From: Campylorhamphus procurvoides
Taxonomy: Eukaryota; Chordata; Aves; Passeriformes; Dendrocolaptidae
Length of the DNA: 64,000 bases
Reading direction: 5' to 3'
NCBI GenBank assembly: GCA_013396655.1
Contig: WBMV01006536.1
Coordinates: 41,452-105,451 of the forward strand
Shown: positions 52,098-63,150 of the stretch, in pieces
Position numbering within the stretch: the first letter of the stretch is position 1
How the letters are laid out: each line of letters opens with the position of its first letter
Program-made: the position numbers and the translations under genes
Notes under the pieces: generated by a model
What the model saw: the letters and a program-made list of their open reading frames with translations, nothing else
Database searches by the model: none
Told to the model about the DNA's origin: nothing

Positions 52098-52852
52098 GTG
52101 AGGATCTTCACCCCGCAGGGCTTCTTTTCAGGGCGGCGGGGTGGGCGGAGGAGGCGGCGCGGCAGCCCGCGGTGCCGGGCCCCGGCGGGGCGGATGGAAG
52201 CGGCGAACAAAGAGCGGCCGCCATTTTGTGGCGGGCGGCGGCGCTGAGGGGAGGTCGCGGGCTGGCCTTGCAAGAGCCCTTTCCCAGCTCGTTCTCGGCA
52301 CTCCGTGAGGAGAAAAAAGGCGAGGCGAGCCGGGAGGAGCCGCGGGGGCGGTGTGGCTCCGTCGTGCACGCCCGCCCGAGGAAGCGCTGCTCCCTCACGC
52401 CGCTCCATAGGCAGTCCCCGGGCGCTGCCGGCGGGGCTCGGCCGGGGATGGCGCTGCCCTCCCTTCCATGTGCGCATCCCCCCGATCCTGATCCCAATCC
52501 CGATCCCCATCTAGGGGCAATGGAGCGGCCCCAGCGCTGCGCCCCCTGCGGGCCCCCCCGCGCTAAGCAGGGAAAGGGCATAGAAAACCCCACCCCACAC
52601 ACAAACACCTTCAAAGTAACTGAAATTATCCGAAACACCGAATTTTAACCACAGTGCGAGATAGCAACGCGGATTTTTAATTCGGTTTTAACACTACTCC
52701 CTCGTACGCGCCCATTGCGCACAGATTGTTTCCAGCACATCAGATCGTGTCACTGCTGAAGTTTCAGACCATCAAAACGCCTTCCTCGGAAGCGAACAAA
52801 CGCCTGCTCTGTGTTCAAATAGACGTGAACTTATTTCTTTCTTGTCCTAGCA

Positions 52853-55800
52853 ATGCATCGTGACTCTTGTCCGCTGGACTGCAAGGTTTATGTGGGTAAC
52901 CTTGGAAACAATGGCAACAAAACGGAATTAGAGCGAGCCTTTGGCTACTATGGACCACTGCGCAGTGTATGGGTGGCGAGAAATCCTCCTGGTTTTGCCT
53001 TTGTGGAGTTTGAAGATCCACGAGATGCAGCTGATGCAGTAAGAGAACTAGATGGAAGGTAAAATGTGCTTCTTGTGTGTTTAGCTTGGCTGGTAAAAAA
53101 GATAAAGTGGGGGTAGGGATGCTCTTTAAATTGGAAAAAGTTTCAACTGCAGCACCGAGGACTTGACATTTGTTATGCAGTTTTTATCTGTGTGATTAGA
53201 AGGGTTTTCTTAATAGTGCAGAAGTAGAATCCCAGAATGGTTTGAGCTGAAAGGGACCTTAAAACTCATCCCCTTCCACCCCCTGCCATGGTCAGGGACA
53301 CCTTCCACTAGCCCAGGTTGCTCCAAGCCCTGTCCAGTCTGGCCTTGGACACTTCCAGGGTTGGGGCAGCCACAGTTTCTCTGGGCACCCTGTGCCAGGG
53401 CCTGCCCACCCTCACAGGGAAAGATGGCTTCCCTATATCAGATCAATCACCCTGATGCTATTCAGGAAGAAGGGCAGGTTAATTTTGCACTTCAGAATTG
53501 GACTCCCAAGTTAGGAATGTGTAGCTATAAAGAGGCGTCACTGATTAGGGAAACTCCTTGGTTCCCTTCTTGCCTCTTACTGGCACAGCAGCTTTTAGAA
53601 CCAGCAAAACCTTTCATCTCCCAGGTGGGTTTGGGGACGAAGAGCCCTAAAAGCATCTCATTCCATCCCTTGCCATGGGCAGGGAACACCTTCCACTAGA
53701 CCAGAGGTTTGATCAGAGCTCCATTCAGCCTGTCCTTGGGACAGTTCCAGGGATGGTGCACCCACTGCCGTGCTTGAAGTCCTTTGTGAACCCTTTACAT
53801 TTGACTACAGACAGAATAGTTTTGAGCTTGTCCCCTCGTTTTCCTTCTTTGGAGTGTGGAGATTTCATTCAGTGCAGACTCTTCCCTGGCAATGCTAACG
53901 GGTGTCCGTGTCTCTCCCCAGAACCCTGTGTGGGTGCCGAGTCAGAGTGGAGCTCTCCAATGGGGAGAAGCGGAGTCGGAACCGCGGCCCCCCTCCCTCA
54001 TGGGGCCGGCGTCCCCGGGATGACTATCGCAGGAGGAGTCCTCCCCCTCGGCGCAGGTACCTGCGGGCACAGCACAGCCCTACAGCTCTTGCCACTGTTA
54101 CCACGTAGCATCCTAGAAGCAGGCTTGTTAAAAGGCATGTTGATGGGTAACATTCATCTATCTGGTCGTGATTTGGACATGACAAACGCTTCTAAAAAAA
54201 AAAAAAATCCCAAAATCACCCCCCCCACAAAATCGAGGTAAACTTCTAAGTTGTGTTGAATGTTGGCTTTTGTCCTTAGGTGACTGTGCAGTTGGTAGTC
54301 AGTGCCCTCTGTCCTGGGCTTATCCTCATTCCTCCTAAAATCTGCTCATCTTCTAGTCACACTTTTCCCTTTCTTCCCCATACTTCGACTTAGGCCGTTC
54401 CTTTCCTTTATTCCATAATGGCAGAACATGACATACAGCAGTTTAGCAGGTCCATACCGATGGGTTTCTCCGCTTTGTTTGCAGAATTTAAATACTTCCC
54501 AAGCAGGCAGCTGTTTAATAATGGATCGAGTAACAGTTGCTTTAAACATCTGGAGTCTTTACACTTTAGTTGTTAGCATCCTGTCAGTTGAGGTTTGCAA
54601 ACCCAGCTCTAATATATAGCAGGATTTTTGGGAACTGGCACGTTCTTGGACCCAGACTAGTTAGTCTGGCAGTTCAGATGTGCAGCGTGGTTTTTACAGG
54701 ACTGAATTTACCTGTGGCAGGTGAGTGAAGTCCTCCCGAGTCAGGGTTTCGAGCTTCCCCTTTTGCTGTTGAGAAAAAAAAAAATAACACATTAGGAGTA
54801 TTGTTAGCTAATAGATGGTTGTACTGATGGCTTGTTTTTCATTTTTTTTATGCTTTTTGGTCCATCTATTAATAAAAATGAACCCGTTACAGAGTCACCA
54901 TCATGTCTCTTCTCACCACCCTCTGAGTCTGCATTAGCCAGCCAACTAGCCCTTTCAGCGTCATGTGACCAGCGCGCCCCATGCAGCTTGGCTGGTGTCG
55001 TTTCACATGACCCAGGCATGGCCAGTCGTCAGGTTGCACCGCCCTTTGGTTCCCGAGCATGCTGTTTTCTCTCAGCCTTCTCTCCAACCTTAACCAAATC
55101 GGCAGCAGCCACCTCGACCGCCCACACATTCCCGGCCAATCAGCTCAGCTGTTTATTTACCAAATGTCTTCACAACAACTACAGCAGCAGCCTTCGGCTA
55201 ACAAAAAAGCAGGAAAAATCCACAACACCCCCTTCGCCAACCAACTAAATACAACGCAACATCTGGCAAAACCTTTTCAGCAAATTCTTCTTGGCAGTCA
55301 GTCCGGCAGCCTCACCTCACCATTTCTAGCTTGTTGAAACCAAAGACTTGTAAGTTTTTCCTGCTTATACAGTTTACTGCTGGTTAAAATAAGGAGTAAG
55401 CGGCTTATAAGTAATTACTTTTCTCAATCAAAGGCTGGCTGTGCATAATTGAGTGGTAACGTACATATGTTGCTTGAGAAAACTTTTAAGGGTGATACGG
55501 AAGCTCTTACACTGTGAATAACGTAAAAACCAGGATATTTGCATGTGAGATGCCAAACTAAATTTTTTTAATAAAGCTCTAACAAATGTAGCTTTTCCTT
55601 GCCAGAAAAATCCTATCACCTTTAAATGGTTTTACTAACAGTTTTCAAAACTTAAAACAATTACTTTTTGGGATGAACTGGGCCGAGCTAAGGTTATATT
55701 TTTTTTTTATTTTTTATAAGAAAATAGCCTAAACACACTCTATGGCATTAAAAATGACAATCACAAATATGCAGTTCTAATGTAGCACTTAATGGCATTA

Positions 55801-57115
55801 TCAAATTGACACTGAGCGCATTTTCACTTTTTTTTTCCACTTGATATCTCTTATGCCTTGTTATGGACCTTTTTGGCTTGCATGGGTTCCAAAACATTTG
55901 CTCTGTGCTATTTTTTTTTTTTTTTGGAACCACTTGTGGGACTTTGGTGTGGTGTTCTGGGCAGTGTATTTAGTTGAAATGGAAAGTGTTGCATTGGACA
56001 ACTCTGCTCTGACGCATTCGTAGTTAAAGTGAATTCGTGGTTGGAAACGTGCTGTTCACCCTGAGCTTGGTTTTACTGCCTAATCTTTCCATGCCTTTTA
56101 CTGGATGATGGATGCCAGTTATTCTTGGCACGTTCCCTGGGCCCAACAGTGAGTTTGACAAGTTGGGAAATGCCTCACCCCATTAATGCTCAAAGAATGG
56201 ATGAAGTGCCTCACATCTGGTTTTCTGGTTTTAGATCACCACGAAGGAGAAGCTTCTCCCGGAGCCGCAGCAGGTACGAATCCCTTCCTTACCCCATGGA
56301 CTGCCCTGGCCTGGAGGTTTGAGAAGGAACAGCCCCACCTGTGGACTGTGCACATTCAGGCTGTAGTTTGATTAAAAGGAAACAGGTTTGTTTCTGCCAT
56401 GTCCTTTGCCTGGAATTACTCGGCTGTTTGGGATTCCAGGGTAGCAGTGGAAGGATATTAAGAATGGAAGTAATTTCAAGATTGAATCCAACCATAAATC
56501 AGGGTGGTGATGAGGTTTTACTCTGCAAAAAAACCTGCTGCAGAGGACTAGATGCCTGTTCACAGCACAACCTAACCTGTGGGCTTAAGCTGAACATTCT
56601 TCCCTGAAGGGAAAGTTAATGGCATAATCTGTAGCAAGTTGAACATAAAAAGTAATTCAGTCCTGAAGGGAAGGTCCAGGAGCCTTGTGGGTCTGATTGA
56701 ACTCTGATCATCTGGTGGTGTGATCTGTACCAGGTCCCTCTCCAGAGACAGAAGAAGAGAGAGATCACTCTCACGGGAGAGGAACCACAAGCCTTCTCGC
56801 TCCTTTTCCAGGTCTCGCAGGTAAGAAGAGTCTTCAGTACTTCTGTGTTCAGAGTAAATGTGTAGAAATGGCTTTCTGTGCCTTGCTCATACTGGTAAAG
56901 GTGGTGGTGGTGGTGGAGAACCACCCCTATTATCTTACAAGGTTCTTCAGCTTGAAGAATTAAATACTCAGTTTTATTAACAGTATTGTTAAAATGTTTA
57001 AATATCTGTTAATTTGGGCTGGGGGATTTAAAGGAAAAGCTGCTCTTGGCACCTGAATCTTAACCCAACCTGTCTGTTGTTTTGCAGTCGCTCCAGGTCA
57101 AATGAGAGGAAATAG
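52853..57115 (+). CDS. SRSF3: SRSF3, serine/arginine-rich splicing factor 3 (SRp20)
   Basis: Five coding exons join in phase: 52853-53058, 53922-54056, 56235-56273, 56734-56820 and 57088-57115, totalling 495 nt or 164 residues, the human length. Residues about 10-83 form the single RRM, with RNP2 KVYVGNL and RNP1 GFAFVEF. A proline/arginine linker ([15 protein letters not shown]) leads to an RS domain from about residue 107, ending SRSNERK. The protein looks identical to human SRSF3 as I remember it. It is a shuttling SR protein that binds pyrimidine-rich CNNC-type sites and acts in splicing, mRNA export through NXF1, alternative polyadenylation and pri-miRNA processing. A cassette poison exon lies in the third intron and gives autoregulation. 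Intron 2 holds CR1 fragments at 53222 and 53640. The gene is divergent from the PTH-family gene and its promoter is about 6 kb from that gene's TATA box. Confidence 0.99.
53222..53425 (-). mobile_element. CR1 3' fragment in SRSF3 intron
   Basis: 'gtagaatcccagaatggttt', 'gctgaaagggacctt', 'cccctgccatggtcaggga' and 'tttctctgggcaccctgtg' are antisense CR1. It lies between coding exons 53058 and 53922. Confidence 0.9.
53640..53780 (-). mobile_element. Second, more diverged CR1 fragment in the same SRSF3 intron
   Basis: 'ccatcccttgccatgggcag', 'accttccactagaccag' and 'gggacagttccagggatgg' show antisense CR1 lacking its terminus. Confidence 0.8.
54893..55349 (+). other. SRSF3: SRSF3 poison cassette exon
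   Basis: A 457-nt exon lies between coding exons 54056 and 56235, with acceptor cccgttacag (ends 54892) and donor gtaagt (55350-55355). If included it is read in phase as [11 protein letters not shown] then TGA, so the transcript ends early and becomes an NMD target. The position, size and stop match the known mammalian SRSF3 exon 4 (about 456 nt), an ultraconserved element through which SRSF3 represses its own productive splicing. Its interior is C/A-rich with many caac and ctcc motifs, unlike its T-rich flanks. Confidence 0.9.
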
Positions 57116-57900
57116 GACTGTGGGAAGGAGCTGTGTACAGGAAGTCATGAGGTCCTTGGCCAGGAGTATGTACAGAACATTGTTTTGTTTTGAAACTTCA
57201 TAAAGCTTGGTGCATTTTTAAAATGTTTTAGCTGTTGAACTTGCTTTGTTCCTTGTATCTTGTAACAGGTGGCCAATGTAAAGATGTGAATCTGTATATG
57301 GTTCTGAGCAGATCCTATGATTTGTATTATTAATGGTTTTCCAGTGTACCATTAGACACGGTTTGTGTGTGTGTGGAATGGTAAATGATCTGTGTTGTGT
57401 GGCTGGGGGGTTGCTGGGGCTCAGCTCTCAGGGAGTGTGCAGGGATGGGTTGTTTCTTGTGGAATCATGAGTGGGAGCAGAGCCAGGGCATGGGTGTTCC
57501 ATGGCCCAGTTCTGGGAAGAGTCAGAGCAGTGAGCCAGTAGCACAGGAAGGGAAGGGCTGGGCTTCAGCTTCATCCAGCTCCAGTTCTGACTGCATTACC
57601 TGGAACTGAGCTGCTTTATATTCCATGAAATATAAATTTTTAGCTGTAGGATCGTTAATTTTTTACTTTGTGTGAGTAGAGTCTTTAATTAGCAGATTGT
57701 TGATTGACCATCTATTCCAGAACCTCTGAATAGACCAAATCCACAGCAGAACTGACACCTGGAGTGGATGTGTTGAGTGTCTAATGGTACATTGTAAACT
57801 TTAGTAATTAAACATTTCTTTACTGTACAAGACTTTTCATGTCACTTGTAAAATGTCTTTTGTGAGATCCTTGGGATTAAAGTTTTGGTTACAACTCGTT
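57116..57900 (+). other. SRSF3: SRSF3 3' UTR
   Basis: Unique, T-rich sequence follows TAG 57113-57115. Candidate poly(A) signals are ATTAAA at 57807-57812 and 57876-57881, giving a 3' UTR of roughly 0.7-0.8 kb. No canonical AATAAA is seen in this interval. The extent is inferred from signals only. Confidence 0.55.
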
Positions 57901-58539
57901 GTTCAGTATTTAACTCGTCCCTGACTGTGACAGTCACCCCACCTGGCTGTAGCTCACGTGAACTGTCCAACAAGGCTGTACCTGCAGGTCTCTGCTCCTG
58001 GGGGAGGTGCAGGGCCTTGTTCTTCCATGGAAATCCAGTCCCTGTGTTACAGGGGCAGCCAGGGTGGCTTCAGCAGCTGATGGCACTACTTGCCCAGCAG
58101 TGATCCCTGAAATGCTTCCTGGGAAAACCAGCTGGAGATGCAAAGGTTTACCAGCTTTGCATCTCGGGTGTGGGTTGGGCACAGCATTGAAGGTTCTCCC
58201 TTTCTCAGCCTGGGAATTGCTGGTCTGGAAACCAGAGCTTTGCATGCAGATTCACTTCCTGTAAAACCATGGCATGGCTGGAGAGCAAGTGGATGTCCCA
58301 CATTGCCCTGCTCTTTGGTCCTGTATCCAAGAGACGGTGTGCTCCACTGGTTCAGTTGTGTGCTTTAGATTAAATCCCTCCCACTGAACAGTCTGACCAT
58401 GAAATTCCTTTCACTGGTGCTGTCTGAGCAAGGACAAGGTGAAGCTGCAAGGAAAGGACCTACTGGTGCTACCCCCTTGGCTACTGAATTCAGTGTCTGG
58501 ATTGATCTTATTTTTTAATTACTTAGTACTGTTTGTGGT

Positions 58540-58582
58540 TGGGCTTAATCTTGAAGGTCTTTTCCAACCCAAATGGCCGACT
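58540..58582 (+). mobile_element. CR1 3' terminus only, sense
   Basis: 'aatcttgaaggtcttttcca' followed by acccaaatg is the terminal segment of CR1 just before its simple tail. The body is missing. Confidence 0.7.
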
Positions 58583-58740
58583 CTTTTGTGCAGTTCCACC
58601 CTGTGTGCTGTGCTGTGTCACTGCAACACAGGAGAGCTGCAGGTGCTGTTAGAGGCACTCCGAGCCCTGCCTCACCTGGAGAGGTTTCACCGGTGAGCTG
58701 GGGAGGCACAGGCAGAATCTCTGGCTCTTCCTGGGCCCTG

Positions 58741-58812
58741 TTTTCCCTGAGGAGAGTGAGGAGGATCCTATTTTCCCTGAGGAGGGTGAGGAGGGCCCTG
58801 TTTTCCCTGGGA
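58741..58812. repeat. 30-bp tandem repeat, about 2.4 copies
   Basis: 'ttttccctgaggagrgtgag' plus a gagg-rich end repeats at 58741, 58771 and 58801, next to a GC-rich patch. Confidence 0.9.
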
Positions 58813-61800
58813 CGCCGGGCCATGCACTGCCGCGGGCCCCCGGCAGAGGTCAGGGCGGGCCCGGCCCGGGCGGCTCCTCCGTGCCGGGGCCGGGCTGCTG
58901 TTGCTCCACAGCCACGGCCCAACTCCAGGAGTCTGTGCTGGCGCTGCCCAGGGCTGTGCTCAGCTCTGTTCCCTTTCCCTACGTGCTTCTGACAGTGTCT
59001 GATGTGTGCAAGGGTCACAGCTTGTGGTGTCTGTGCCGGCACAGCTGTTCCTCCTGTGGTTACGTGGGGGGACAAGGAGCCTTCAGTCATTTCTGCCACT
59101 GCAGGGAGAGAAATCTGAAGTGCCAGTGGGGGAAGCAGCTTTTGGTTTTCATATGCAAGAGTCTGGGGAACTGGAAGTGTTTCAGCTTCAGTTTTCTGGT
59201 GATTTTACTCGTCAGCTGAATAAGGAAGTTGCCTCTTAGAATTGTGCTGGTTTTTATATAATGGGGGGATTGAAGGGAAACAAAATGAGTAGGTTCTAGA
59301 GAAAGATGGTTAATATATAAATATGTATAAATGCTGACTGGTCAGCCCTTCTCCCAGGGTGTAATTAGCAAGGGTTATTTTTGATGCAGCAACATGTTCA
59401 TGGATTTCAGGCTTCCCATTCCTGTCTCTGAGGGAGTGACTGGCCTGGCAGTGTGATTTACGGGTAAAGCCTTGTGGCTTGTGTTTAATCCTCTGAAAGG
59501 AAATGTACAAGGAAATGCTGGTGTTCTAAGACCAGTGACATCCCTCACCTCTCCTCAAAGATTCTGAAACCAGGAAGAGCCACCCAGGAGTTTGTCCTGC
59601 CCGGGAGAGGACAGAGGGACACTCCCCAAGGCTCCTTTGCAGCACCCTGCCCTCAGCCACAGCCTTGCTCCAGAGACCCCAGGGATGATGGGGCAGTCAC
59701 TGCTGCCTGACACCTTCCAAATTGTTTCAGGGCCCTGTTTCTTGGTGTTGACAGTGATTTCAGCTGTGTTTCTAATTTGAGGAGAGGATCAGCTGCTGCT
59801 GCTTCAGGCAGGAGCATCCTGGGGTTAATGCTGAGCTCCTCTCACGCTCCTCAGCAGTGCCTGAGCACATCCCAGTTCTTTTCTCACACTCTCCCCGGGG
59901 AGATCATTGTGTGCAAATGGGTTTGCAAAGAAAAGGATCTTGTTTTTTTTTCTTTTTATGTCCATGCTGCTCCTTGTTTATGACAGAAGATCATGCTAAG
60001 AATGTGCCTTGCACTTAGAAAAGGGAGAGGTTAAGGATGTTCTTGCTTGCTTTGGGATTTGTTCACTGGTGTTTGGGTGAGGAGTTGTGACCTTCCCCAA
60101 CAACAACAGTGCTTCTGGTTTAAAAAACCTGTGTTTCAGCTACTTTGGGGAGCTGCTGAAGTTCAGTGTGCAGGATGACACGTCCACATCCATATGGTAG
60201 TTGTGACAGAAAAAGAGAAAAGGAATGCTGACAATGCTGGGAAAAACAAGGTAAAAAATTTCCTTGAAAACAGAGTTGGGTATTTGTAATAGTTTTTGTC
60301 TGTTCCCCTCAAATTCACCAGGTTTTGGGCTACAAGGGACCCTCTTCAGAAAGCTGAAGGGAACCATTGTGGATCATACCCAGTGTTGGTTTCAAAGTCG
60401 AGCCTTGGGAAGAGTTGCAGCCTCCCTGTGCCAAAGCCCTGTTTAGGGGGAGAGCCTGGCAATTTCTGCTTTTTCCTCTGTTATGTTGATTTCCCTCCTT
60501 GCTAAAAGAGCAGAAAAGAACTTCAGAAGTCCAGAGCCAAATGTAGTAGTAGCTTTTTCTTCTCCTGGACAAGCAGGTGTGCTGTAATATCCCCCACCCT
60601 TCCTCCAGACCCAGCCTGGTTCTGGAGCTCTGCCCTTCTTCTTCTCCAGCCACACCAGGAACTAAAATATGTTACTGATGGAAGATCCTTGTGTTTCATT
60701 GTTTCTTTGCATTGCATTTTCTTCTGTTTGAAGTCAAAGGAGATGAGAGAACCACCCAGTATCTGTGGATACTCTGCACCAGTCTGGAGCAGGTGACAGG
60801 TTCTTATCTCTGACCTTCTCTGTGCTTCTGTGGGACCTGCCAGCAGAACCCTCCTCTGGACAAGACCAGTGCCCCAGCAGTTCTGCAGGGTTTTTCTGCT
60901 GTTATCACCTCTTTTCAGTTTCCAGTTTTACTTTCATTTACCATTATCTCATTACCATGAGATGCCCCAGTGTCTCCTGACATAAAGGTCCTCAGAGTGC
61001 CCAAACATTTGACAAACTTTATAATTTCTGCCTGATTTAATCCCTGTCCTGTACCCACCTTCAAATGCCACCCAGAACCTGAGCTGCACTCCCTGCCATG
61101 AATTCCCCTGCTCTTGGTGCTGTTGCAGTGCACACTCTCTTGGCTGGGAAAGAAAAAACACTGAGAAAACCGGGGCATCAACCCCTTTTGCAAACAGAAG
61201 GCCCAAGGGCAGGGGTGCAATTCCAGTCGCTCCGGTTCGACCTTAGCTCCCACACATGAGGTGCTGGCACAGCCCTGGGCCCTGTCGTGGAGGGGTGGGT
61301 CTGCATTTCCCTGGTGCTGGAATGCAGCTGGCTCTGACTTCACACCTCCACCTGCCAAAGAGAGGCAAAACAAAGCCAATTTTCGGCTGCCAACACTTCC
61401 AGTCAGCCAGTAAAGCGGCTGCTGGAGCTGAAGCCGCATCTCCCCCGTGTGGGAAGTGTTCTGGCTTCCTAGAAACAGTCACTGTCTGGGGCTGCTCTTT
61501 CATTTCTGCAGCTTCACGAGTTCCCTCTGTTAGTGCCCTTCAAACAAACACTGGGGGGGACTAAAATAAACACAATCTCCAGACAAATATAAAATAGACG
61601 ATGCAAGAGGAACGCTATGTTCGTTCCCAAGTGATTCATCTGGCTATTATTTAATAATTTAGTGGCTGACATAACTTGGGAGTTGAACAAATCTTCACAT
61701 TGATTCGGGTGGTGTTTGTGCTCAGCCCTCTAAGTAAGATTTTCTGTGGGAGTGATCCCGGTCTGGAAAGGGAAATGTCCTTCCTGGGTAGATTCTGTCA

Positions 61801-62140
61801 CTGATTACAGCAATGCTACTCCCTGACTACCAGAGGATTCATCCTGCTACAGTCAGATTGTTGTCCTTGGGTGCTTTGCTGGCCATCCCAGACACTGACA
61901 GGGTGTGATGTGCTGATGGCACGTGCAGACACAGCACCAGGGCCCGACACCACCCCCAAAACATCCTGGGGATGGGGACATGGTGTGACAGGCCCCGGGC
62001 AGCCCCAGCCCTCCGTGCTATCAGGGTGGGGCTGTGGTATCGGGGTGGGGCACTGTGTCACCCTGGGTGTCACTTGGGAAAATCACCCCTGCCAGCTGTG
62101 AGAGAGGCATTATCTCCCTGTGGGCAGAGGCTGCTTAGAA

Positions 62141-62164
62141 CATGAATATTCAACAATATTCATG
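62141..62164. repeat. Perfect inverted repeat, 10-bp arms, 4-bp loop
   Basis: 'catgaatatt', then caac, then 'aatattcatg'. It is AT-rich and could be a chance palindrome or a factor site. Confidence 0.8.
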
Positions 62165-62252
62165 AAGAAGACCCAGCACTGTGCCTGCCTTCCCCACTGA
62201 CTGACAGCTCAGCGTCAGTGTTTGATACAAAGCGTTTGTAGTGGCTGTTTCA

Positions 62253-62570
62253 TGAAATCCCAGACTGGTTTGGGTTGGAAGGGACCTTCAAGCCCATCTC
62301 ATTCCACCACCCTTCCTCTAGCCCAGGTTGCTCAAGAGCTTCATCCACCCTGACTTGGGACACTTCCAGGGATGGGTCAGCCACAGCTTCTCTGAGCAAC
62401 CTGTGCCAGGGCCTCATGGCCCTACAGGGAACATTCTTCCCAATATCCCACTAACCCTGCCCTCTGGCAGTGGGCAGCCATTCCCCCTTGTTCCTGATGA
62501 AGAGTCCATTTCCCTTTCCTTGTCACCCCTTCAGGCACTGGAATCCCCAAGGATTTCTTCCTAACACCGG
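62253..62570 (-). mobile_element. CR1 3' fragment, antisense
   Basis: 'gaaatcccagactggtttgg', 'gttggaagggaccttcaag', 'cttctctgagcaacctgtgc', 'ttcttcccaatatccc' and 'ccttcaggcactggaa' are present. The usual 'ctgccatgggcaggg' block is deleted. Confidence 0.88.
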
Positions 62571-62854
62571 TAGTTTTACTCCACCTGTACCGGGACCACA
62601 CCTTCCTGGTGCTGGATTGATCAGCTTTTCATGCACTTGCACTATAAACTTTGTGGGAGGAGGCTGCCCCAGCTGAGAGATAGGCTGGCTCCAGGTGTGT
62701 CCCCTGCAGTTCCTGCCAGACTGTCCCTCAGCTGCTGCTCAGAAACTCGGGGATGAAAGTTCACCACATTTGGACTCAGGAATTCCCCTGCCCTGGGGAC
62801 ATTTGACAGGGACTCGTGGGGTATTTTTTAACCTATAGATCTATTTTCATGGTT

Positions 62855-63150
62855 TCATAGAATCGTGGAGTCATTTAGGTTGGAAAAGCCCTCAAGTTCA
62901 AGTCCAACCAATCTCCCAGCACTGCTGTGTTCACCACTAACCCATGTCCCCAAGTGCCACACCCATGCTTTTCTAACACTTCCAAGGCAGCCTCTGCCAG
63001 TGCCTGACCACCCTTTTGGGGAAGAAATTTTCCCTGAGGTCCAACCTGAACTTCCCTGGCACAGCTTGAAGTGGTTTCCTCTCATCATGTTCACAATGTC
63101 CCTGTCCCTCTTTGTCTCCCTCCTGCTCCTTTTGTGGATTCAGTTATCAT
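62855..63150 (-). mobile_element. CR1 fragment, antisense, other subfamily
   Basis: 'ttcatagaatcgtggagtca', 'ttaggttggaaaagccctca', 'accactaacccatgtcccc', 'aagtgccacacccatgcttt' and 'cccttttggggaagaaattt' mark the same subfamily type as 23022-23745. Confidence 0.88.

Larger units (their letters stand above)
51830..52570. promoter_or_regulatory. CpG island at the SRSF3 5' end
   Basis: This stretch is strongly GC-rich with frequent CpG, in sharp contrast to the AT-rich flanks on both sides. It covers the SRSF3 promoter, untranslated exon 1 and the start of intron 1. It is the only clear CpG island in the sequenced part of the window besides GC-rich patches beside the gap and at 58.8-58.9 kb. 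Confidence 0.85.
57901..62252. other. Intergenic DNA downstream of SRSF3
   Basis: No supported gene. It contains a CR1 end at 58540, a 30-bp tandem repeat at 58741, a GC-rich patch at 58800-58915 and a short palindrome at 62141. A weak exon-like block at 58620-58688 is treated under findings. Confidence 0.45.

Noticed and set aside
51899..52638. Long - strand open frames (203 and 176 codons) and a + strand frame of 158 codons in the SRSF3 CpG island
   Set aside because: GC-rich DNA has few stop codons. The frames overlap on both strands, cross the promoter and exon 1, and have arginine/proline/alanine composition without any family signature.
62130..62170. p53 response element ahead of CDKN1A
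   Set aside because: In mammals CDKN1A lies beyond SRSF3, so I looked for one here. The palindrome lacks the RRRCWWGYYY half-sites, and no CDKN1A exon is seen in the window.
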